Origin: Alishewanella metallidurans
GTDB taxonomy: Bacteria; Pseudomonadota; Gammaproteobacteria; Enterobacterales; Alteromonadaceae
DNA: 64,000 nt
Reading direction: 5' to 3'
Assembly (NCBI RefSeq): GCF_036983985.1
Contig: NZ_JALAHQ010000001.1
Location: 124,001 to 188,000 of the forward strand
Part shown: positions 32,884 through 41,427 of the stretch, in pieces
Numbering within the stretch: position 1 is the stretch's first letter
Layout of the letters: each line of letters opens with the position of its first letter
The notes under the pieces: model-generated
Database searches by the model: none
Told to the model about the DNA's origin: nothing
Seen by the model: the letters and a program-made list of their open reading frames with translations, nothing else
Made by a program: the position numbers and the translations under genes

Positions 32884-33657
32884 ATGTCAATTTTAATGGC
32901 TGCACTAAAGCAACAAAATAAAACACCGATGCAAGCAGCTGATGGCACTACATATTGGCGTGGCGTTGCTGTAGTACTCGCATTGCTATTGGCTTTATTA
33001 ATAGGTGCTGCAGCAGCTTACGTATTTATGCAAACAACGCAGTTTGAGCGGTCTGGAGCAACAATAGAGCCGGTTACACCCGCAGCGCCTGAAACCATAA
33101 TGGCGGCATTAAATACTGAGCAAAAACCCTTAGATCCAGTATCACCAAACAATATTGATGTGGCACTGAATAAGTTGATATCACCCGCACCAGAGCCGAT
33201 AACTGAACCATTTACTTCATCGCCGCCAGTAAAAACTGTTACTGCCGGTAGCTTAGCGGCAGAACCGCAAGCAGAGATACAGGTTGCGGAAAAACCGACA
33301 GCAGAACCAGAAACAGCGGTATCGTCTGAGTTGCGAGATAAGTTTGCGTCGGCATTAAAAGCGACAGAACGAGGTAATAACAATACAACAGAGCGCAATA
33401 GTATTAGTGCCCCAGCAACGGATATTAATAGCCTTGATACGCAGTTGCAGCGGCAAATTCCAGAGTTACGCTTTGAAGCCCACGTGTACGCAACCGCTGC
33501 TAATCAACGCTGGGTAAAGGTAAATGGTAAAACCTTACAAGAAGGGCAGTGGGTTACTGCTGATATTCGTATTAAAGAAATTACCCCGCAGTACGTGTTA
33601 ATGACATTAGGTAATCAGCTATTTAGTATGGCAGCTTTGTCTGCTTGGCCTAATTAA
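32884..33657 (+). CDS. gspB: GspB/ExeB-like general secretion protein
   Basis: A 257-residue protein anchored by one helix (about 27-48) after a short cytoplasmic N terminus. A long Pro/Glu/Ala/Thr-rich linker spans about 55-190, and a C-terminal GspB domain occupies about 190-257, with LQRQIPELRFEAHVYAT, RWVKVNGKTLQEGQWV and ITPQYVLMTLGNQLFSM, the same fold as the GspC homology region. It acts in the periplasm and is the usual partner of ExeA, encoded just upstream. It ends 14 bp from the convergent HD-GYP gene. The secretin it would serve is not in this window. Confidence 0.85.
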   Translation: MSILMAALKQQNKTPMQAADGTTYWRGVAVVLALLLALLIGAAAAYVFMQTTQFERSGATIEPVTPAAPETIMAALNTEQKPLDPVSPNNIDVALNKLISPAPEPITEPFTSSPPVKTVTAGSLAAEPQAEIQVAEKPTAEPETAVSSELRDKFASALKATERGNNNTTERNSISAPATDINSLDTQLQRQIPELRFEAHVYATAANQRWVKVNGKTLQEGQWVTADIRIKEITPQYVLMTLGNQLFSMAALSAWPN

Positions 33658-33671
33658 GTTAAGGTTGCCCG

Positions 33672-34937
33672 TTATGCAGGCATAATAAACTGATTAAAAA
33701 ACTTTTTAATATCAATGCCGTAATCTTCGGCATTTACGGCTGATTTAATCGCGTCATCACATTTAGCATCAGCAAGGTTTACAGTAATAGCGGGTAAATA
33801 ATGACGTTGTTTCGCGTTATAAAACACTTTAACTATTGGGCAGGTTAAGCGCGTGGGATTATTTTCTAGCACCATCGCTAATTTTTCGCTTTCCATTAAT
33901 ACTAAGGTGCCTGGCGGGTACATACCAATAGCAGTAATAAATTGTTTTACCAATTCAAGATCAAAGTGTGCGGGGCTGTCGGCGCGTAAAATCTTTAGTG
34001 CTTTTATGCAAGTTTGGCCACTTTTATACACTCTTTGCGCGGTAATAGCGTCATAAGTATCAACAATGGCGATCATACGAGCGTGCATCGAAATTTGCGC
34101 TTGCGTTAGTCCAGCAGGGTAACCTCTACCGTCTAAGCGCTCATGGTGGTTTGCCGCTACATCTAAGCTAATTGCTGAAATGCCCTCAGTTTGCATTAGA
34201 ATATCGCGACTATATTCAACGTGCTTACGCATAATCACAAATTCGTCGTCAGTTAGTCGGCCCGGCTTATTTAATATTTCGTTTGGTACCTGAATTTTGC
34301 CAATATCATGTAGCAGCGCGCCGGTAGCTAATTCCACAATAATGTTTTCATCTAACTTCAAATATTTGGCAAATATACTCATTAGAATAGACACGTTTAC
34401 CGAGTGTTCTAATAAGTACGCGTCTTTGTCACGCATACGGCTAATGCACAGTAGTGCATCTTGATTACGAAATACCGAATCAATAAAGCCTTCAGCACAA
34501 CGTTTAAAATCGGCCACGCTAATGGCCTTGCCGTTAGTGATATCGGCAAAAGCACGTTTTTGTAGCGATTTTGCTTGTGAATAAAGAGACTGCGCCTGTT
34601 TAATTTCCTGCGCTACGCTATGTTTCTTAAGGCTTTGCCTAGGTGAAAGTGCTACAGCGTCAGGTGTGATTGATGCCATATTAAATGCGCTGTCATCAGG
34701 GGCAGCTAATTCAGTTACTTGTTGCTTGCTAGAGTCGATAGTTAACTGCACTACGTTTTTGCTACGCAGTAGTTCAATTTGTGCTGTGCTAGAGATTAAG
34801 CCCTGAACCCGAAGCGATTTAGCGTCAGAGGTTTTGGCACTAACCACGTACATGCCACATATTAGTTGTTCTATGGAAATTGTTTTCAAATACGGCTCAT
34901 TTAATGAAGGCAATTTTAGCAATATTAGTTGTCGCAC
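33672..34937 (-). CDS. HD-GYP domain protein, probable c-di-GMP phosphodiesterase (active form)
   Basis: A 421-residue protein with an N-terminal DUF3391-type region (SIEQLICGMYVVSA), then an HD-GYP domain at about 165-340. All signature residues are present: EHSVNVSILM, LLHDIGKIQVP, KHVEYS, NHHERLDGRGYPAGL, and IVDTYDAITAQR. Such domains hydrolyse cyclic-di-GMP to pGpG/GMP. A short C-terminal domain of about 75 residues follows. No transmembrane helix. ATG 34937 opens the frame; a TTG 16 codons in could also serve, because the DUF3391 region begins there. It lies 38 bp downstream of a degenerate paralogue in the same direction. Confidence 0.88.
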   Translation of the reverse strand: MRQLILLKLPSLNEPYLKTISIEQLICGMYVVSAKTSDAKSLRVQGLISSTAQIELLRSKNVVQLTIDSSKQQVTELAAPDDSAFNMASITPDAVALSPRQSLKKHSVAQEIKQAQSLYSQAKSLQKRAFADITNGKAISVADFKRCAEGFIDSVFRNQDALLCISRMRDKDAYLLEHSVNVSILMSIFAKYLKLDENIIVELATGALLHDIGKIQVPNEILNKPGRLTDDEFVIMRKHVEYSRDILMQTEGISAISLDVAANHHERLDGRGYPAGLTQAQISMHARMIAIVDTYDAITAQRVYKSGQTCIKALKILRADSPAHFDLELVKQFITAIGMYPPGTLVLMESEKLAMVLENNPTRLTCPIVKVFYNAKQRHYLPAITVNLADAKCDDAIKSAVNAEDYGIDIKKFFNQFIMPA

Positions 34938-34975
34938 ATAACTTAAACAAGTCTATCTATTCGTGTTTATGCTGG

Positions 34976-36103
34976 CTAAATATAGTTGCGTACATCGAGC
35001 CCATATTTTTTTAAATCGACACAACTTTCAATTAGTTCTTCTTGTTGGCGCGACAAATCGAGTATTTTTGGCGGCAGATGGTGCTGATGTACGCTGTGAT
35101 AAAACACCTTCACTTTAGGCAGAAGCGGTTTTTTTGCATTGTTTTCTAGCACTAATGCTAACTTTCCACTAACGAGCTTTACTACTGAACCGGGAGGATA
35201 GATACCGATGCATTTGATAAATAATTGCAGTAATTCGGCATCAAGTTTGTGTGGTGTGCGCTCTAGTAATAAACGCGAGGCTGCCAGCGGACCAAGTTTG
35301 CTGGTTAATGGCGAGGTTAGTTTTTCATAGCTATTGACTATCGCCAACATACGGCTGCCTTTAGCTATCTGTGGTGCACTAATTTTCGGCGAACCGCTGC
35401 CATCAAGATGAGCGCAGTGTTGGCTGATCCATAATGAGATCTCACCGGCCAGATCGTTCGTTTTTTGTAGTGCGTTTAAACTAGCCGGAATAGCAACGTA
35501 ATCTTCAGCGGTTAAATTGGTGGTATTTATTGCTTTGCCTATATCGTGCAATAAAGCGGCAGTAATCAGTGACTGTATTTTATGAGTTGGTTTATTAAGA
35601 TATCGAGCAAAAGCGGCCATATAGACAGCACAGCTAATACTATGTTGCAGTAAGTTATCACTTTGTTCTGCAATACGATTTAAACACAATAATACGTCTT
35701 GGTTGCGGCTAATAGAGTCGGCTAGGCCAGCGCTAACTTCGTGTACTAAAGTAAGATCGATATTGCTGTCGTGACGCACGGCGTCGAGTAACTGACGTTG
35801 TACTTTTTGCGTTTGCAACAATGCGCGTTCAGCTTTTGGCCATTCGTTACTAAAGGCTACTTTTGTTGTTGGGTCTTCAGGTGTATCAAACGTGGTTAGC
35901 GGAGTGTCTATTGGTGCTGTTGGTAGTTTTTTATCTGGGTCGATCAGGAGTATTTGCACGCCTTTATTACGCAGCATAGCTATAGCATCGCTGGTGCGAA
36001 CCCAGCCGGCATGCTTGACGATAACTTCACCGGTTTGCTTTAACACTTGGACTACATAACTTCCAGGTTGCAAATCAGTAATACTAACTTCCTGATACGC
36101 CAT
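34976..36103 (-). CDS. degenerate HD-GYP protein (paralogue of the downstream gene)
   Basis: A 375-residue protein colinear with its downstream neighbour: DUF3391-like start (SITDLQPGSYVV), HD core, and the same C-terminal domain (IGIYPPGSVVKL against IGMYPPGTLVLM). It keeps LLHDIGK, but the second half is eroded: KHVEYS is lost, NHHERLDGRGYP has become SQHCAHLDGSGSP, and VDTYDA has become VNSYEK. Several metal and substrate ligands are therefore missing, so it is probably inactive as a phosphodiesterase and may regulate its neighbour. Start moved from 36124 to ATG 36103, which has AAGGTG five bases upstream. Confidence 0.8.
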   Translation of the reverse strand: MAYQEVSITDLQPGSYVVQVLKQTGEVIVKHAGWVRTSDAIAMLRNKGVQILLIDPDKKLPTAPIDTPLTTFDTPEDPTTKVAFSNEWPKAERALLQTQKVQRQLLDAVRHDSNIDLTLVHEVSAGLADSISRNQDVLLCLNRIAEQSDNLLQHSISCAVYMAAFARYLNKPTHKIQSLITAALLHDIGKAINTTNLTAEDYVAIPASLNALQKTNDLAGEISLWISQHCAHLDGSGSPKISAPQIAKGSRMLAIVNSYEKLTSPLTSKLGPLAASRLLLERTPHKLDAELLQLFIKCIGIYPPGSVVKLVSGKLALVLENNAKKPLLPKVKVFYHSVHQHHLPPKILDLSRQQEELIESCVDLKKYGLDVRNYI

Positions 36104-36220
36104 TTTGCACCTTACTTTCTCCATATATAACCAAGCAACGTAACATAACAGATTTTGTTTAACTATAAGTTAACAATGAGTTGATTTGTGACAACTTTGC
36201 GATAGAGAGAAGTATATACC

Positions 36221-36245
36221 AAAAAAAGCCCGCTATTGCGGGCTT
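36221..36245 (-). terminator. intrinsic terminator after putA
   Basis: AAGCCCGC (minus strand 36245-36238), 4-base loop, GCGGGCTT and seven further bases of T (36227-36221). Strong, 32 bp past the putA stop. Confidence 0.9.
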
Positions 36246-36276
36246 GAGTATTGAAGCGTAGTTGTAAAGTGTTAGC

Positions 36277-39200
36277 TTAATTGTCAGCCATCGTCATTAG
36301 CGACGCATTGCCGCCCGCGGCAGTAGTATTAATAGTAACGGTCTTTTCCGTAACTAACCGCTGTAATAAGCGCGGGCCAGCTGGCGAGGTAATCAGCGGC
36401 AGTATTGCGCCTTCGCGTGCAGCCAGTAACTCGGCGCATAGCGGTTTTACTGCACTGCTTACTTCGACCATTGCGCCCGCTAAATCTTGATGGGCCAACA
36501 GCGTTGTTAAACAGTCTAAACGCACTACGGCTAGCAAATTTTGTGGCATACCGGCAAGTTGCAAAGCTTTAATACAGGCTTCTGCTTCTACTATATCGGT
36601 TTCTTCTACTGCAGTTATTACCGCATTACCTGCCGCTAATGCGGTAATAATGGCCACTAACCAGTATTGGAACGAACTAGACTCATCACGTACCAGCGCC
36701 AAAATACCGCGCGGATCGAGTACTAAAGTATTACTCTCACCGGTAGGGCCTGGCAACGTGGTTGGTTTTTGCAGCTCTCGCTCTACCCGTTGTAATTTTT
36801 GTTGCGCCAGTGTTAGCACTTGCTCTAAGTCAGGTTCTTGCTTATTAACTACCGTGCTTGATGCCAGCGACGCAAGAAATTGCCGTAGTACTGATATACG
36901 CTGGCTTATGCTCTGTTGCGCCCACTGCTGTTGCGCTAGCAAAGCGGTTGGCATGGCATAAGCAACCGCATTGCTGGTTGTCTCGCTTAGTAAACTATTG
37001 CGCTTTTGTTCACTAAGTTCAGCGCAGCTAACGTCCAGATTATCTTTTACTAAACGGGTTAAATATAACGGGCCGCCGGCTTTAGGGCCAGTACCCGATA
37101 ACCCACGACCACCAAATGGCTGCACACCAACCACGGCACCAATCATATTGCGGTTTACATAAATATTGCCGGCTTTAATTTCGCGAGCAATACGGTTAGT
37201 AAACTGCTCAATACGGCTATGCACACCCATAGTTAAGCCATAACCGGTGGCGTTAATTTGGTTAATAATGTTATCTAGCTCATCAGCTTTAAAGCGAATA
37301 ATGTGTACTACTGGGCCAAATACTTCGCGCTCTAATACCGTCAGATCACTAATTTCATATAACCGTGGCGCAAAAAAGTAATGCTTGTCGCCAGCAGGTA
37401 TTTTGCATTCGTAATGTAACGTGGCTTTATCACTTAAATACTGTACGTGGCTGGTTAAGCGCTCATGCGCTTTGGCGTCAATAACTGGGCCTAAATCGGT
37501 GCTTAACCACATTGGATCGCCAACATGCAGTTCTGCCATGGCGCCTTTTAACATAGTGATAATTTTGTCAGCAACGTCTTCTTGTAAAAATAAAACCCGC
37601 AGCGCAGAGCAGCGCTGACCAGCACTTTGAAAACCGGATGAAATAACATCGTCTACTACTTGCTCAGGCAAGGCGGTAGAGTCAACAATCATGCAGTTTT
37701 GACCGCCGGTTTCAGCAATAAGCGGCACTGGTTCGCCGCCGCGTTCAGCAAGTTTACGGGCAATCCAACAACCGGTTTCGGTAGAGCCGGTAAACATAAC
37801 GCCTTGAATACGGCTGTCGGGTACTATGTGCTCGCCCACTTTGCTACCTGGGGCAATAACTAACTGCACGACGTTTTCTGGCATGCCACATTCGCGCATA
37901 ATTTCTAGCGTACGCACTGCAATTAAGCTGGTTTGTTCAGCTGGTTTTGCTACTACGGTATTACCTACTACTATGGCGGCCGCAACTTGGCCTAAGAATA
38001 TCGCCAGTGGGAAGTTCCATGGGCTAATACATAAAAATACGCCCCGCGCTTGCTGTGGTTGGGCATACAGTGCTTCAGCACGGGCGGCATAGTAACGACA
38101 GAAGTCTATTGCTTCACGCACTTCGGCTACGCTATCACCTAAGGTTTTACCTGCTTCTTTTACACACAGTGCAAGTAGTTCGTTACGGTGTGTTTCTAAG
38201 GCATCCCCGACACGACGCAGCAGTGCTGCACGTTCAGCAACGTCAGTCATTGACCAACTGGTAAAGGCCGTTTCTGCTTGGCCTAATATCAGTTGCATCT
38301 GTGCTTTATCGGCAAACTTTAGGTAACCGACAACTTCATCAAGATTGGCTGGGTTGGTTACGGCTTTGGTGTCAACTGGCGCTTGCGCTTGTTGCACAAG
38401 CTGAAACCAGCTATCCATTGCTGCTTTTACTGGCTCGATTAAATCGATATCGGTTAAATCTAGGCCATTAGAGTTTTTCCGCTCGGTGCCATATAAGTTA
38501 GCCGGCAGTGGAATATGTTGATTGCGCTTTTTGCTCCAACCACGGACAATTTCAACCGGATCGGCTAGTAATGATTCTACCGGTATAGTTTCATCAACAA
38601 TGTTATTTACAAATGAACTATTAGCACCATTTTCTAATAACCGGCGGACTAAATACGCTAATAAATCGGAATGTTCGCCTACTGGCGCATAGATACGACA
38701 TGGAATTTTGTCCTTAATAACAATTTCATCGTATAAGGCATCACCCATCCCGTGCAGACGCTGAAATTCAAAGCCGGTATAGTCTTTGGTCATTTCCATA
38801 ATCGTAGCAACGGTGTACGCGTTGTGCGTCGCAAACTGGGGATAAATGCTGTCGCGGTAACTCAGCATTTTTTTCGCACAAGCTTGATATGACACATCGG
38901 TAGCAGGCTTGCGACTAAACACGGGAAAGTCAGTGAAGCCTTCAACTTGGCTAAGCTTAATTTCGGTATCCCAATAGGCGCCTTTTACTAAACGTACCAT
39001 CATTTTACGGCCAACTTTAACCGTTAAATCGCGAAGCCATTCAATAACATGCAGGCCGCGCTTTTGGTAGGCTTGCACCGCTAAACCAAAGCCTTCCCAG
39101 CCATCTAGTTCAGGATCGCTAAATACAGCAGCAATAATATCAAGCGAAATATCCAAGCGGTCCGCTTCTTCGGCATCAATAGTAAAACCAATGTCGTGAA

Positions 39201-40047
39201 CCTTTGCCGCTAATGCCAGTTGTTTAACTCGAGGCACTAATTCTGTTATCACCCGATCGCGATGGCTAAATTCATAGCGCGGATGAATAGCCGATAATTT
39301 CACCGAAATACCCGGGCTATTATAAGGGCCTCGGCCTTTAGCTGCCTTGCCGATGGTGTCAATTGCGCGCATATAGCTATCAAAATAGCGATCGGCATCG
39401 GCCATGGTGCGAGCACCTTCGCCCAGCATATCGTAAGAGTATCTAAAGCCTTTACTTTCCATCTCATTAGCACGGTCAAGCGCTGCGCCAATGGTCGTAC
39501 CCATTACAAACTGCGCGCCCATAATTTGCATGGCATAACGCACGGCTTGACGAATTACAGGTTCACCTAAACGACCACAGGTGCGTTTTAATAAACCGAA
39601 TTGGTGTTTTTTCTGATCATCAGAATAGTTAACTAACTTGCCGGTAAGTAATAAGCCCCAGGCTGACGCGTTAACAAAAAGAGAGCTGCTATTACCAAGG
39701 TGTGAGCTCCAATCGCCTTGCGATAATTTATCGCGGATCAGGCGGTCGGCCGTCGTTTTATCTGGTACACGCAATAAAGCTTCAGCTAGGCACATCAGCA
39801 CCAAGCCTTCTTCAGTAGATAAAGAGAATTCATTCAGCAGTGCATCAACACCACCTTTACCCACCTGCGCTTGGCGAATGGTCAGCACTAACTGGCGCGC
39901 ACGCTCCCAAGCTCGGCTGCGGGCGTTGACACCGATATCAGCCAGTGGTAATAGGTATTCCAATACCTGTTCTTCATCAGCACGATAGAAATCACGAATA
40001 GTTTGACGCAGCGGTTGGGTGGCAACCAGGGAACCGTTATACAACAT
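36277..40047 (-). CDS. putA: bifunctional proline dehydrogenase / P5C dehydrogenase PutA (no DNA-binding domain)
   Basis: A 1256-residue enzyme converting proline to glutamate, with FAD then NAD. It starts directly in the alpha/arm domain (QPLRQTIRDFYRADEEQVLE); the roughly 50-residue ribbon-helix-helix of E. coli PutA is absent. Proline dehydrogenase barrel at about 210-510 (LVKGAYWDTEIK, QFATHNAYTVA); aldehyde dehydrogenase at about 590-1030 with ISPWNFPLAIFLGQ, Glu in LIAETGGQNCMIVD and catalytic Cys in SAGQRCSALR; C-terminal ALDH-like domain at about 1060-1256. It is thus a non-regulatory PutA, divergent from an Lrp-type gene. Confidence 0.96.
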   Translation of the reverse strand: MLYNGSLVATQPLRQTIRDFYRADEEQVLEYLLPLADIGVNARSRAWERARQLVLTIRQAQVGKGGVDALLNEFSLSTEEGLVLMCLAEALLRVPDKTTADRLIRDKLSQGDWSSHLGNSSSLFVNASAWGLLLTGKLVNYSDDQKKHQFGLLKRTCGRLGEPVIRQAVRYAMQIMGAQFVMGTTIGAALDRANEMESKGFRYSYDMLGEGARTMADADRYFDSYMRAIDTIGKAAKGRGPYNSPGISVKLSAIHPRYEFSHRDRVITELVPRVKQLALAAKVHDIGFTIDAEEADRLDISLDIIAAVFSDPELDGWEGFGLAVQAYQKRGLHVIEWLRDLTVKVGRKMMVRLVKGAYWDTEIKLSQVEGFTDFPVFSRKPATDVSYQACAKKMLSYRDSIYPQFATHNAYTVATIMEMTKDYTGFEFQRLHGMGDALYDEIVIKDKIPCRIYAPVGEHSDLLAYLVRRLLENGANSSFVNNIVDETIPVESLLADPVEIVRGWSKKRNQHIPLPANLYGTERKNSNGLDLTDIDLIEPVKAAMDSWFQLVQQAQAPVDTKAVTNPANLDEVVGYLKFADKAQMQLILGQAETAFTSWSMTDVAERAALLRRVGDALETHRNELLALCVKEAGKTLGDSVAEVREAIDFCRYYAARAEALYAQPQQARGVFLCISPWNFPLAIFLGQVAAAIVVGNTVVAKPAEQTSLIAVRTLEIMRECGMPENVVQLVIAPGSKVGEHIVPDSRIQGVMFTGSTETGCWIARKLAERGGEPVPLIAETGGQNCMIVDSTALPEQVVDDVISSGFQSAGQRCSALRVLFLQEDVADKIITMLKGAMAELHVGDPMWLSTDLGPVIDAKAHERLTSHVQYLSDKATLHYECKIPAGDKHYFFAPRLYEISDLTVLEREVFGPVVHIIRFKADELDNIINQINATGYGLTMGVHSRIEQFTNRIAREIKAGNIYVNRNMIGAVVGVQPFGGRGLSGTGPKAGGPLYLTRLVKDNLDVSCAELSEQKRNSLLSETTSNAVAYAMPTALLAQQQWAQQSISQRISVLRQFLASLASSTVVNKQEPDLEQVLTLAQQKLQRVERELQKPTTLPGPTGESNTLVLDPRGILALVRDESSSFQYWLVAIITALAAGNAVITAVEETDIVEAEACIKALQLAGMPQNLLAVVRLDCLTTLLAHQDLAGAMVEVSSAVKPLCAELLAAREGAILPLITSPAGPRLLQRLVTEKTVTINTTAAGGNASLMTMADN

Positions 40048-40061
40048 GGCAGTTAGCTTCC

Positions 40062-40151
40062 TGACAAAGATAAGAATGCGGCATTTTAGTGAAAACTCCG
40101 CAGCATAGGGTGGTTATTTTTGTCATTTAACCCTATATAATTCTGACAAAA
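40062..40151. promoter_or_regulatory. putA/lrp-type intergenic region with TGACAAA half-sites
   Basis: TTTTGTCA at 40118-40125 and TGACAAAA at 40144-40151 form a perfect 8-bp inverted repeat with an 18-bp spacer; a third TGACAAA lies at 40062-40068 near the putA start. A TATAAT at 40136-40141, within the spacer, can serve as -10 for the regulator gene. The set looks like operator sites for the divergently encoded Lrp-type protein. Confidence 0.5.
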
Positions 40152-40178
40152 CCATAAGAAACCGGAAAAATTACTGTT

Positions 40179-40685
40179 ATGAATATTCCTGTGAAAAATA
40201 AAACGCTGGACCGAATTGATCTCAGTATTCTGGATACCTTGCAGCGCGATGGCCGTATAGCTAATGTCGATTTAGCTAAAAAGGTTAATTTAAGTGCAAG
40301 CCCCTGTATTGACAGAGTAAAACGCTTAGAAAAAGAAGGCTATATCGACGGTTTTGGTGCCCGTTTAAATGCAGCCAAACTGGGTTATGGCACTGCGGCC
40401 TTTATTCAGGTTACCTTAGACAGAACTACCAGCGAAGTATTTGATAAGTTTCGTGATGCGGTAGTAAATATTCCACAGGTAGCAGAATGTCATATGGTGG
40501 CCGGTGGTTTTGACTACTTGCTAAAATTAAGGCTGCCTAATATGGATGCTTATCGCAGTATTTTAGCGGTGATTGTTGATTTGCCAGGGGTAGCGCAAAC
40601 ACACACTTATGTGGTGATTGAGCAAGTGAAAAACGATCGAGGTTTACCACTTAAAGCAACAGATAGCCCGCAGGTAGCGGGCTAA
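40179..40685 (+). CDS. Lrp/AsnC-family regulator, probable PutR-type regulator of putA
   Basis: A 168-residue Lrp-like protein: N-terminal helix-turn-helix (LDRIDLSILDTLQRDGRIANVDLAKKV then LSASPCIDRVKRLEKEG), and C-terminal RAM ligand-binding domain (VAECHMVAGGFDYLLKLRLPN, LPGVAQTHTYVVIEQVK). It is similar along its length to E. coli Lrp, but its divergent placement 131 bp from putA and the lack of a DNA-binding domain in PutA suggest a local proline-responsive regulator, as Lrp-type PutR proteins are in some alphaproteobacteria. Whether the cell has a separate global Lrp is unseen. Confidence 0.85.
   Translation: MNIPVKNKTLDRIDLSILDTLQRDGRIANVDLAKKVNLSASPCIDRVKRLEKEGYIDGFGARLNAAKLGYGTAAFIQVTLDRTTSEVFDKFRDAVVNIPQVAECHMVAGGFDYLLKLRLPNMDAYRSILAVIVDLPGVAQTHTYVVIEQVKNDRGLPLKATDSPQVAG
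40665..40683. terminator. weak hairpin between lrp-type gene and ygiM
   Basis: AGCCCGC (40665-40671) and GCGGGCT (40677-40683) around five bases, overlapping the stop codon of the regulator gene. No T tract on either side; a terminator role for these convergent genes is only possible. Confidence 0.35.
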
Positions 40686-40691
40686 TCTATA

Positions 40692-41294
40692 TTACATCCA
40701 ACGCTCGCTATCACGGTTTTTCGGTAACAATAGTGGTAAAATAAGGCCAAAAATAAGGCCAGCTAACAAGATAAGTGAGCCAAGTACCATCGGTTTTTCC
40801 CAAATAGAACCTTGGGTATTTTCCAATTGTACCTTTAGCTGTTCATAAGCACGGTTAGCTTGCTCTAGTTGTTCTTGCGCAGTTTGGCGCTCGGCAACCG
40901 CTTTATTTAATTGGCTATTTAACTCATCACGCTGTTGTTCCAATGCCAATGTTGCTTCATTATGATTGGCATATTTGGCTTTTAACTGTTCAAGCTGTGA
41001 TGCCAAACCTGGTGTGTAGGTAACATGCTCTTTTGGCAGCCAGCCAGTTTTATCATCCACCTGAATTTGTACATAACCGGTATCGGCATCTTGCGCCAAG
41101 TAAGTCACACTTTGCCCAGCATTAACGGTACCAACAATACGGAATTGATTGCTTGGGCCTGAATGCAAATAAACAAACAGGGCATCACTAATATAGGCCG
41201 GTTTGCTTTGTGCTTGAGCGTCATTGATAAAGGAGAAAGTTAAACAGCATGCTGAAAACAATACGAGCATGGAGCTTTTAATTAATTTGAACAT
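40692..41294 (-). CDS. ygiM: YgiM-like SH3-domain membrane protein (TIGR04211 type)
   Basis: A 200-residue envelope protein: signal peptide about 1-28, bacterial SH3 domain about 30-95 (LFVYLHSGPSNQFRIVGTV), coiled coil about 98-165 rich in Gln/Glu/Leu, and a C-terminal transmembrane helix about 170-190 followed by a short basic tail. The arrangement equals E. coli YgiM, whose gene also lies between cca and ygiF. Its function is not established; SH3b domains often contact peptidoglycan. Confidence 0.9.
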   Translation of the reverse strand: MFKLIKSSMLVLFSACCLTFSFINDAQAQSKPAYISDALFVYLHSGPSNQFRIVGTVNAGQSVTYLAQDADTGYVQIQVDDKTGWLPKEHVTYTPGLASQLEQLKAKYANHNEATLALEQQRDELNSQLNKAVAERQTAQEQLEQANRAYEQLKVQLENTQGSIWEKPMVLGSLILLAGLIFGLILPLLLPKNRDSERWM

Positions 41295-41427
41295 AGTGAT
41301 CCTAAGCTTATTTTTCTAAAAACCGCCTTGCAGCCAACACCTTGGATGATAGGGAGTTGCATAGCAATTGACAAGGTTTAAAACGGTTAACACTGTTGCA
41401 CACCCACTTTAATAAACAGAGTAGCAG

